A stretch of 64,000 nt of DNA from Acidovorax sp. NCPPB 3576 (GTDB taxonomy: Bacteria > Pseudomonadota > Gammaproteobacteria > Burkholderiales > Burkholderiaceae_C). The position numbers were made by a program, and so were the translations under genes. Where the stretch lies: the NCBI RefSeq assembly GCF_028473605.1, contig NZ_CP097267.1:1790501-1854500 (forward strand), in the 5' to 3' direction. Every line of letters starts with the position of its first letter. The first letter of the stretch is position 1. A model generated the notes under the pieces. That model saw nothing but the letters and a program-made list of their open reading frames with translations. It made no database searches and was not told the origin of the DNA. This document shows, in pieces, positions 54,870 to 64,000 of the stretch.

Positions 54870-55898
54870 ATGCGTAGCGATTCCAATCACAGCGCCTATG
54901 TCAGATACCACGAGGGTGATCCGCGAATACCGATCGTGAGCCTGGCTGCGTGCCGAACCCGCGACGAAGCGCGCAAGCGTGAACTGGCACAGGCGATCGA
55001 CAAGGTCTGCAGGGAAAGGGGCTATTTCCAGGTCGAAGACCATGGTGTATCCGAGGACGTGCTGAAGGCCGCGCAGGGTGCCGTGCTGGATTTCTTCGAC
55101 CTGCCGCTGCATGAAAAAATGGCGATACATATCGCGCATTCGCCTTATCACCGTGGCTATGTGCCTGCGGGTGGTGAGACGGCCTACGGCAGCACGATCA
55201 GGGACATCAAAGAGGCCTTCGACATGGCCCTGGAACTGGATTTGGCCGATCCCGATGTCCAGGCTGGCAAGTTTTTTCATGGTCCCAATGCCTGGCCGGA
55301 TGCACAGCCGCTGCTGCAGCCAACGCTGTCCCGCTTGTACCGGGAATGGGTTGCCATGTGCGGGAACATCAGCGAACTGTTTGCCATTGGACTCGGTCTT
55401 CCGAATACTTATTTCGCCGAAAGGACCACCAAGCCGTTGGCGCAACTGCGTGCAGCGCGTTATCCGTCGCAGCCGCCGGACGACACGGGGGGGGCGATCG
55501 GATGCGGCGAACATACCGATTACGGGATCGTCACGGTAATCTGGCAGATGGACAGCGAAGGGCTCGAAGTCTGCGATCCGCAAGGGAACTGGATCCGTGT
55601 GCCGCGTATACCCAATACCTTCACCTGTCTGCTCGGGGATGTGACGGGCATGTGGACGAACGATCACTGGCGTGCCACCCCGCACCGCGTTCTGAACGTC
55701 TCTGGCGAGATGCGCCATTCGCTCAATTTCTTTTTCGATCCGGACTACGACTGCGTGGTCGAGCCGCTACCGCCCTTTGTGACTGCCGCCAAACCAGCGC
55801 TGTACCAGCCCACGACGATGGGCGCCCATCTCATTCAAAGCTTTGACGGTGTATTCGAATACCGCAAGCAAGCCGCTTCTGCCGAAGCAATGGCCTAA
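54870..55898 (+). CDS. 2-oxoglutarate/Fe(II)-dependent oxygenase (isopenicillin N synthase-like)
   Basis: A 342-residue cytoplasmic oxygenase. The iron triad is visible: GCGEHTDYGIVT (His and Asp near 215-217) and RATPHRVLN (His near 271), with RHSLNFFFDPDYD holding the Arg-x-Ser that binds 2-oxoglutarate. The N-terminal DIOX_N domain (IPIVSLAACRTRDEARKREL, then YFQVEDHGV) is complete. It probably hydroxylates or desaturates a small molecule. It is followed after 19 bp by an FAD oxidoreductase, which suggests one pathway. An upstream ATG at 54720 is rejected. Confidence 0.88.
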   Translation: MRSDSNHSAYVRYHEGDPRIPIVSLAACRTRDEARKRELAQAIDKVCRERGYFQVEDHGVSEDVLKAAQGAVLDFFDLPLHEKMAIHIAHSPYHRGYVPAGGETAYGSTIRDIKEAFDMALELDLADPDVQAGKFFHGPNAWPDAQPLLQPTLSRLYREWVAMCGNISELFAIGLGLPNTYFAERTTKPLAQLRAARYPSQPPDDTGGAIGCGEHTDYGIVTVIWQMDSEGLEVCDPQGNWIRVPRIPNTFTCLLGDVTGMWTNDHWRATPHRVLNVSGEMRHSLNFFFDPDYDCVVEPLPPFVTAAKPALYQPTTMGAHLIQSFDGVFEYRKQAASAEAMA

Positions 55899-55917
55899 CC
55901 TGAAAGAAAAAAGAATC

Positions 55918-57369
55918 ATGAAAAATATCGTAGTAATCGGCGGCGGGATGCTGGGTCTCTCCATTTCCTTGGAATTGAGCGACCATGGTGTGAATGTGAC
56001 CAATGTTTTTCCGCGGACCGGCGATACGTTGTCGGCGTCGCGCGCAGCGGGCGCCATGCTCGGGGCATTCGGGGAACTGTCTGCTGACGATGGCGCCGAA
56101 GAAATGGCGGAGTTCGATTTTCGTCTCTCGGCCCAGCGCTATTACCCGGCATGGCTCGCTCGGGTTCGCGAACGGTCAGGTGCTCGCGTGTCGCAGGTCG
56201 AGGGCACCATCATCATTGCCAATAACCAGGGGGCACGTGATCGCGACTGCATCCGGAGAATGGAGCAAGAGGCGGTCCTTCGCGGCGAGCCGGCCGAGTG
56301 GATCGAGCCCAGCGATGTGCCCGGCCTCAAGCCCAGTCCGGTCCATGCGCCAGCGCTTTGCCTGCATTTGAAGAACGAGCACGCCGTCAACTCAGGGGAG
56401 CTGCTCGATGCGATGGAACTGGCGCTGGGCCGGTGCAATACGTATCGGCATCTCGACAAGTCGGTCTTGCGGGCAAGCCCCGATGGTCTGTCGTGGGCCG
56501 TCGCGCTTTCGGACGGCACCACGCTGGTGGCAGATGCTGTTGTGCTGGCGAATGGTTCCCGCTCGCTCGAGTGCCTCGATCCTTCGCTGGTGGAGGACGC
56601 GGCACTGCCTGCATTGAGTTTCGGCAAGGGCGTGTCATGCCTGATCAGCGGCGGCCCGGCGATAGCGCACACCATCCGAACGCCGAACCGCACTTTTGCA
56701 TGCGGCATCCATTTGGTGCCACGCCCTGAAAGCGGGGAGCTATACCTCGGTGCCACCAACTTCACCGGCGTTGACGAGATGGCAGAACGCAAAGTCCAGC
56801 CTGGCGAACTGCACGGCCTATTCGATGAAGCGATCCACCAGATCAACACGGACATTCGCACCAGTCGGATCGAACAGATTCGTGTCGGCTTTCGGCCGAT
56901 TGCAGCGTTCAAACGCCCTCTTGTTGGCCAGACCCGGGTGCCAAACCTCTACATCGCCACTGGTACGTATCGCAACGGGGTGCTGATGGCACCGCTGGTG
57001 GCTGCAATGATCGCTTCGGAACTGGGCCTGTGCGTCTCGCCATACCAGGGCAATCCGTTTTCGGTGCTTACCGAGCAAAAGCAGAACGGCTGGGATGTGG
57101 AGCGTTTGCTCGATGTGGGTGTGCGCGATCTCGTGGCGTTCATCCAGGAACCACGCAGCCCGCTACCGTACAGCCGGGCACGCGAACTGGAGACGTATTT
57201 GCGCACGCTGCTACAGGCTGCGGTGTACCAGGACGCCAGCGGCGAATCCCTGCATGCCATGATCCAGTCCCGTCTGAAGGAGGCGCCTTTCAACGAGACG
57301 GTTCACAAGCTCTTCTATGAAGTCGGGGATCAGGCGCGCAAGCCAGCGGCCGAAACTGCCGAAGTGTGA
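55918..57369 (+). CDS. FAD-dependent oxidoreductase (D-amino acid oxidase-like)
   Basis: A 483-residue flavoprotein of the DAO/ThiO superfamily. The dinucleotide motif VVIGGGMLGLSISLELSDHG opens the protein, SRAAGAMLGAFGEL binds FAD, and the C-terminal IATGTYRNGVLMAPLVAAMI is the family's second FAD segment. A further 90 residues follow with no known domain. With the preceding 2OG oxygenase it suggests two-step oxidation of an amino acid-like compound. A putative terminator follows. Its product is unknown. Confidence 0.87.
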   Translation: MKNIVVIGGGMLGLSISLELSDHGVNVTNVFPRTGDTLSASRAAGAMLGAFGELSADDGAEEMAEFDFRLSAQRYYPAWLARVRERSGARVSQVEGTIIIANNQGARDRDCIRRMEQEAVLRGEPAEWIEPSDVPGLKPSPVHAPALCLHLKNEHAVNSGELLDAMELALGRCNTYRHLDKSVLRASPDGLSWAVALSDGTTLVADAVVLANGSRSLECLDPSLVEDAALPALSFGKGVSCLISGGPAIAHTIRTPNRTFACGIHLVPRPESGELYLGATNFTGVDEMAERKVQPGELHGLFDEAIHQINTDIRTSRIEQIRVGFRPIAAFKRPLVGQTRVPNLYIATGTYRNGVLMAPLVAAMIASELGLCVSPYQGNPFSVLTEQKQNGWDVERLLDVGVRDLVAFIQEPRSPLPYSRARELETYLRTLLQAAVYQDASGESLHAMIQSRLKEAPFNETVHKLFYEVGDQARKPAAETAEV

Positions 57370-57401
57370 TGTTGTGTGATGGACGGGGCTTTAAAAATCA
57401 C

Positions 57402-57421
57402 AGGTGAAGTGCTCACCTTTT
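57402..57421 (+). terminator. Terminator after the FAD oxidoreductase
   Basis: AGGTGA-AGTGC-TCACCT followed by TTT. A modest stem but well placed, 32 bp after the stop. Confidence 0.55.
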
Positions 57422-57696
57422 GTGCGCGGTTGAAGCCCCGCCGCCGCTTTGCTCCGTTTTCAGGGACGGATGAAGGGGCTTGCATGGGGATGGTCACGGA
57501 AAATAAATGACGTGCTTTTCCCGTGAGCCAGGGCTGGCGAAGGCCTTGAAGGCCGACGCCAGCCCCAGCGCTCTGGTTGCATGGCGAATGGGCGCGATTT
57601 CACAAAATTTGGCGGAGATGCCGTGTCCAGTCCGAAGAGCGCCTGTGGCACACTCGCCCGCTTTTCCAAAGCCGAGCCCTCGGGAGCGTTTTCAGC
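57422..57696 (+). other. Upstream region of tex
   Basis: With the preceding terminator this is a 327-bp gap between genes. No further gene is supported; it should contain the tex promoter. Confidence 0.5.
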
Positions 57697-60063
<2,367 letters not shown>

Positions 60064-60106
60064 AAGTTGCGTGGATAATCGCCGGAACCTTACTTCCGGC
60101 CGTTCC

Positions 60107-60931
60107 ATGGACCTCATCTCCCTGCTGGGGATTCCCGTTGCGCTGCCGAGCATTCCCCGCGCGGTGGCGCTGCTGATGAACGAGCTGGCCGCGCCCGAGC
60201 CCAACCTGCGGCGCGTCACGCAGCTCTTCGGCACCGACCCGGCCATGGCCGCACGGCTGCTGGAAGAGGCCAATTCCCCCGCGTTCCAGGCCCAGCAGCA
60301 GATCAGCGGCATTCCCGAGGCGCTGTCGCTGCTGGGTGTGCAGCAGCTGCGCACGCTGGTGGCGTCCGCGCCGCTGGGAACCACCTCGCGGTCGGTGCCG
60401 GGCGTCAACCTGCAGCAGTTCTGGCGCTACAGCCTGCACACCGCCAAGCTGGCGCGGTCGCTGGCCGGCAGCGTGCACCACAACCAGATCGCCGCATACA
60501 CCGCGGGCCTGCTGCACGGCGTGGGCGAGTTGCTGCTGCACCTGGGCAACCCCGAGCGCGTGCAGTCCATCAACCGTTTGGTCGGCCCCTTCGATCCGCG
60601 CCGCTCCAAGCTGGAGCAGCGGCTGCTGGGCTATTGCTACTCGCAGGTGAGCGCCGGCATGGCGCGCCGCTGGCAGTTGCCGCAGGTGGTGGTGGATGCC
60701 CTGCAGTACCAGAGCGCGCCGTTCGAGAACAGCGTGTACGAGCCGCTGGCCGGCGTGCTGCACCTGGCTGCCTGGCGCGTGCGGGCCCGCGAGGCAGCGC
60801 TGGGCGAGAAGGAGCTGGCGGTGTCGTTTCCCGGCGAGGTCGGGCTGGCGCTGGGGCTCGATATCGACATGGTGCTGCAGCAGGACCCGATCGACTGGAC
60901 CGTGCGCCCCGACCCGGGCGACTACGTGTGA
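60107..60931 (+). CDS. HDOD domain protein
   Basis: A 274-residue cytoplasmic protein with the HDOD domain (LPSIPRAVALLMNELAAPEP, then ARLLEEANSPAFQAQQQISG and GIPEALSLLGVQQLRTLV), a non-catalytic HD variant linked with signalling and stress response. No second domain is seen. Its role is inferred only from family knowledge. Confidence 0.85.
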   Translation: MDLISLLGIPVALPSIPRAVALLMNELAAPEPNLRRVTQLFGTDPAMAARLLEEANSPAFQAQQQISGIPEALSLLGVQQLRTLVASAPLGTTSRSVPGVNLQQFWRYSLHTAKLARSLAGSVHHNQIAAYTAGLLHGVGELLLHLGNPERVQSINRLVGPFDPRRSKLEQRLLGYCYSQVSAGMARRWQLPQVVVDALQYQSAPFENSVYEPLAGVLHLAAWRVRAREAALGEKELAVSFPGEVGLALGLDIDMVLQQDPIDWTVRPDPGDYV

Positions 60932-60959
60932 ACGCCGCGGCCCGCCGGTGCCCCGGCCG

Positions 60960-62144
60960 ATGAAGGCGCTGCGCATCCACGCGGGACCGCTGGCGCGGGC
61001 GCACATCGCCCGGCACGGCCTGCAGCCCGCCGACATCGGCGTGATCCCGGCCGCGGCCGGCGGGCCCAAGGGGCTGGTCCTCGGGCCGCTGGACCGCTTC
61101 GTGTTCGGGCACTGGCTGCAAGGCTCTACCCAGCCGGTGCATCTGGTGGGCGCCTCGATCGGCGCCTGGCGCATGGCCACCGCCTGCCTGGATTCGCCCG
61201 TGGCCGCGCTGGAGCGGCTGGAGCGCGCCTACATCCACCAGCACTACGCGCCGCCGCCCGGCCGCCAGCGCCCCACGGCTGCGCAGGTGAGCGGGCAGTT
61301 CGGGCAGGGGCTGCGCGATTTCTACGCCGGGCAGGTGGGGCCGTTGCTGGCGCACCCGCGCTGGCGGCTGCACATCGTGGCTTCGCGCGGGCGGCACCTG
61401 CTGTCGCGCGAGCGCCGCCTGGCCACGCCGCTCGGCTACCTGGGGGCGTTCGCCGCCAACGCGGTGCACCGCCGGGCGCTGGGGTGGTGGCTGGAGCGGG
61501 TGGTGTTGTCCGGGCCGGCTGGCGAAGCGCCCGGTGCCGCCATGGCGGCGCTGCCGTTCGCCACCAGCGACTACCCCACGCGGCAGGTGGCGCTGACGGA
61601 GGCGAACTTTCTTCCGGCCTTGCAGGCCAGTTGCTCCATCCCCTTCGTTCTGCAGGCGGTGCACGACATTCCGGGTGCGCCGGCCGGCGCCTACTGGGAC
61701 GGCGGCCTGACCGATTACCACCTGCATCTGCGCTACCGGCCACTGGCGGACATCGAGAAGATGGATGCTATAAAAAATATAGCTATATGCCCTAGTACTG
61801 ATTGCGCTGGAGGCCAAAAACACTCAGATCCCCCCGGCGCCCTGGTGCTGTACCCGCATTTCCAGCAGAGCGTGGTGCCCGGCTGGCTGGACAAGGGCCT
61901 GCGCTGGCGCCACCGCGCCACGCCCGCGCTGGACCGCATGGTGGTGCTGTCGCCGCACCCCGACTGGGTGCGCACGCTGCCGAACGCCAAGCTGCCCGAC
62001 CGCAACGATTTCCTGCACTACGGCAGCGACCTGGCCGCCCGCGTGCGCGCGTGGAGCGCGGCCACTTCGGCCAGCCGCCAGTTGGCCGACGAGTTCGCCG
62101 AATGGCTGCGCCGGCCCGACCCGGCGGTGGTGCTGCCGCTCTGA
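60960..62144 (+). CDS. Patatin-like phospholipase
   Basis: A 394-residue lipid acyl hydrolase: oxyanion region AAAGGPKGL, nucleophile Ser in VGASIGAWRMA, catalytic Asp in YWDGGLTDYH. A dispersed AT-rich repeat (61767-61820) is translated as AIKNIAICPSTDCAGGQ between the Asp motif and the C-terminal part, an insertion relative to expected spacing. It starts 28 bp after the HDOD gene, so they are probably co-transcribed. Confidence 0.87.
   Translation: MKALRIHAGPLARAHIARHGLQPADIGVIPAAAGGPKGLVLGPLDRFVFGHWLQGSTQPVHLVGASIGAWRMATACLDSPVAALERLERAYIHQHYAPPPGRQRPTAAQVSGQFGQGLRDFYAGQVGPLLAHPRWRLHIVASRGRHLLSRERRLATPLGYLGAFAANAVHRRALGWWLERVVLSGPAGEAPGAAMAALPFATSDYPTRQVALTEANFLPALQASCSIPFVLQAVHDIPGAPAGAYWDGGLTDYHLHLRYRPLADIEKMDAIKNIAICPSTDCAGGQKHSDPPGALVLYPHFQQSVVPGWLDKGLRWRHRATPALDRMVVLSPHPDWVRTLPNAKLPDRNDFLHYGSDLAARVRAWSAATSASRQLADEFAEWLRRPDPAVVLPL
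61767..61820 (+). repeat. Dispersed palindromic repeat, copy 6 (inside CDS)
   Basis: GCTATAAAAAATATAGC, then ATGCCCTAGTACTG, then TTGCGCTGGAGGCCAAAAA. A near-complete copy of 54 bp, which keeps the reading frame (54 = 3 x 18). Confidence 0.8.
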
Positions 62145-62181
62145 CCTTCGGCCGCCGCTGGCCGGCGCTGGGGCCCCGTGG

Positions 62182-63318
62182 CTACATCGATTCGGCGAGC
62201 ATCGCCCGGTAGTCGTCCACGCTGGCCTCGCGCGGGTTGGTCTTGTGGCAGTGGTCGGCCATGGCGCCTTCGATCACGGCGCCGAACAGCGCTTCGGTCA
62301 CGCCCATCGCGGCCAGGCCCGTGGGCAGCCCCAGCCGCGCGCTCATGTCGCGGATGGCCTCGGGAATGTCGCCCGCGGACGCCAGCCCCATGGCGTGGGC
62401 CATGCGCTCCAGGCGCCGGTCTTTCTGCACGGCGGGGTCCTGCGCGTTGAAGCGCACCACGGCGGGCAGGAACACCGCGTTCAGCGTGCCGTGGTGCAGC
62501 CGCGGGTTCACGCCGCCCAGGCTGTGGCTCAGCGAATGCACGCAGCCCAGCCCTTTCTGGAACGCCATCGCGCCTTGCATGCTTGCGCTCATCATGTTCA
62601 GGCGGGCCTCGCGGTCGCTGCCGTCGCGCGTGGCGCGTTCGATGTGCGCCCAGCCGCGCGTGAGCCCCTCCAGCGCGATGCCGTCGGCCGGCGGGTTGAA
62701 GGCCGAGGACATGAAGGTCTCCATGCAGTGCGCGATCGCGTCCATGCCGGTGGCCGCCGTCAGCGCGGGCGGCAGGCCCAGGGTCAGGCCCGGGTCGCAG
62801 ATGGCCATCTTGGGCACCAGGTGCCACGAGTGGAAGCCAAGCTTGCGGTGGTCGTCCACGATGATGATCGCGCCGCGCGCCACCTCGCTGCCGGTGCCGG
62901 CGGTGGTGGGCACGGCAATCAGCGGCACGGCGCGCTCGGTGATGCGCGGCGAGCCGCCCTCGATGGTGGCGTAGTGCGTGAGCGGCCCTTCGTGCGTGGC
63001 CGCGATGGCGATGCCCTTGGCGCAGTCGATGGCCGAGCCGCCGCCCACCGCGACGAGGCCGTCGCAGCCCTGGTCGCGGTACACCTGCACGGCGGCGCGC
63101 ACGGCGGCTTCGGTGGGGTTGGAGGGCGTCTGGTCGAACACGGCCACGGGCACGCCGGCCAGTGCATCCAGCGCGTGCTGCAGCACGCCCGCGGCCTTCA
63201 CGCCGGGGTCGGTCACCACGAGCGGGCGCGTGATGCCCACGCGGTCGCACTCCTGTTTCAGGAGCTTGATGGCGCCGAATTCGAACTGGATCTGGGTGAC
63301 GTAGTAGATGAAGGCCAT
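62182..63318 (-). CDS. Iron-containing (group III) alcohol dehydrogenase
   Basis: A 378-residue NAD(P)-dependent dehydrogenase. Nucleotide motif GGGSAIDCAKG, then TTAGTGSEVARG. Metal ligands are in GMDAIAHCMETF (Asp and His), CVHSLSHSLGG and the terminal ADHCHKTNPR. Relatives act as 4-hydroxybutyrate dehydrogenase or lactaldehyde reductase; the substrate is not assigned. It is divergent from the hydratase-like gene at the window edge. Confidence 0.9.
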   Translation of the reverse strand: MAFIYYVTQIQFEFGAIKLLKQECDRVGITRPLVVTDPGVKAAGVLQHALDALAGVPVAVFDQTPSNPTEAAVRAAVQVYRDQGCDGLVAVGGGSAIDCAKGIAIAATHEGPLTHYATIEGGSPRITERAVPLIAVPTTAGTGSEVARGAIIIVDDHRKLGFHSWHLVPKMAICDPGLTLGLPPALTAATGMDAIAHCMETFMSSAFNPPADGIALEGLTRGWAHIERATRDGSDREARLNMMSASMQGAMAFQKGLGCVHSLSHSLGGVNPRLHHGTLNAVFLPAVVRFNAQDPAVQKDRRLERMAHAMGLASAGDIPEAIRDMSARLGLPTGLAAMGVTEALFGAVIEGAMADHCHKTNPREASVDDYRAMLAESM

Positions 63319-63394
63319 GGTGGATTGCGAGGATGCGCGCAGGGCGCGGTTTGGTTAGCATGCCGGCCAGCCAATCTACAACCGGGAGCCCTCC

Positions 63395-64000
63395 ATGGCC
63401 ATGCAGCAAACCCTCATCGCCGCCGTGCTGGCGGTCGCCTGTGCGACAACCGCGCAGGCCGAATGCCTGAGCGACGCCCAGGTGGCCGAGATGGCCGCCC
63501 ATTACTCGGGCAAGACCCCCGCCGCCAACCTGCCTGCCCTGAGCGATGCCGATGCTGCCTGCACCCGCGCCAAGTTCAATGCCTTGCTGGCGCAGCGCCT
63601 TGGCAAGGTGGTGGGCTACAAGGCCGGGCTGACCAACCCTGCGGTGCAAAAGCGATTCGGCACCGACAAGCCGGTGTGGGGCAAGCTGTACGAAGGCATG
63701 GTGCTGCGCGATGGCGCCGTGGTGGATGCGGCGTTCGGCGCGCGCCCGCTGTTCGAGGCCGACATGCTGGTGCGCGTGAAGAGCGCCGCCATCAACCATG
63801 CGCGCACGCCGATGGAGGTGCTGGAGCACATCGACCAGGTCATCCCTTTCATCGAGCTGCCCGACCTGCTGGTGCAGGCGCCGCCGCAGCTCGACGGGGC
63901 TGGCGTGGCGGCCATCAACGTGGGGGCTCGGCTGGGCGTGGCCGGCGCCCCCATCGCCGTGCCGCGCCTGCGCGCGGAGCGCTATGCGATGGTCGATGCG
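63395..64000 (+). CDS. Exported FAH/2-keto-4-pentenoate hydratase-like protein, partial
   Basis: The first 202 residues; the gene continues past the window. After a signal peptide (IAAVLAVACATTAQA), RLGKVVGYKAGLTNPAVQKR and VIPFIELPDLLVQAP match the hydratase/decarboxylase family (MhpD/FAH fold) of meta-cleavage pathways. Those enzymes are cytoplasmic; the signal peptide here is unexpected and suggests a periplasmic role or altered function. Confidence 0.82.
   Translation, partial: MAMQQTLIAAVLAVACATTAQAECLSDAQVAEMAAHYSGKTPAANLPALSDADAACTRAKFNALLAQRLGKVVGYKAGLTNPAVQKRFGTDKPVWGKLYEGMVLRDGAVVDAAFGARPLFEADMLVRVKSAAINHARTPMEVLEHIDQVIPFIELPDLLVQAPPQLDGAGVAAINVGARLGVAGAPIAVPRLRAERYAMVDA

Overview
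The window is a high-GC betaproteobacterial chromosome segment. Gene content, gene order and protein character point to the Comamonadaceae (Acidovorax-like); this is inferred from recognisable families and was not searched. Most of it is ordinary core genome: lpxB-rnhB-rRNA methyltransferase at the left edge; prfB-pepN-fbp-tRNA-Thr on the minus strand; tas-ybaK-plsY; murB and yajQ; argG-ppnP; folC-SPOR-cvpA-purF-metZ-gltX; two tandem Ala-Glu-Asp tRNA triplets; two MFS exporters; a complete branched-chain amino acid ABC operon (livKHMGF); tex; an HDOD protein; and, cut by the right edge, an exported FAH-family hydratase.

The striking region is 2847-15854. A 47-bp direct repeat, the 3' part of tRNA-Thr(CGT), bounds a 13-kb element with a tyrosine recombinase just inside the left end. 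The content is that of an IncP-like plasmid: trbJ-trbK-trbL, an RK2-type oriT beside traJ, a traK homologue, an iteron-type origin next to a RepA-family initiator, and four perfect copies of the KorB operator TTTAGC(G/C)GCTAAA. No korB, relaxase or coupling protein gene is present, so this looks like an integrated, mobilisable plasmid derivative that depends on helpers and responds to an incoming IncP-type KorB. A 1.5-kb IS5-like element with a 6-bp target duplication has split a small VbhA/Fic-antitoxin-like gene; removing the IS restores a 75-residue frame exactly.

Next to the integrase lies a two-gene cargo cassette: a ComF-like phosphoribosyltransferase and, overlapping it by 4 bp, a protein joining an N-terminal SLOG nucleotide-binding domain to a C-terminal HigA-type addiction-module HTH. 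A 20-bp near-palindrome overlaps its promoter. This is the best candidate for an undescribed system in the window (autoregulated, nucleotide-centred, defence- or toxin-antitoxin-like).

Other observations: an ECF41 sigma factor with its cognate promoter motif and a carboxymuconolactone-decarboxylase-like partner; a cation diffusion facilitator that appears to lack an internal segment; a paired 2OG-Fe(II) oxygenase and FAD oxidoreductase of unknown pathway; a perfect 316-bp duplication of a tRNA cluster; and a dispersed palindromic repeat of about 55 bp, seven copies, three of them read through inside protein-coding genes.
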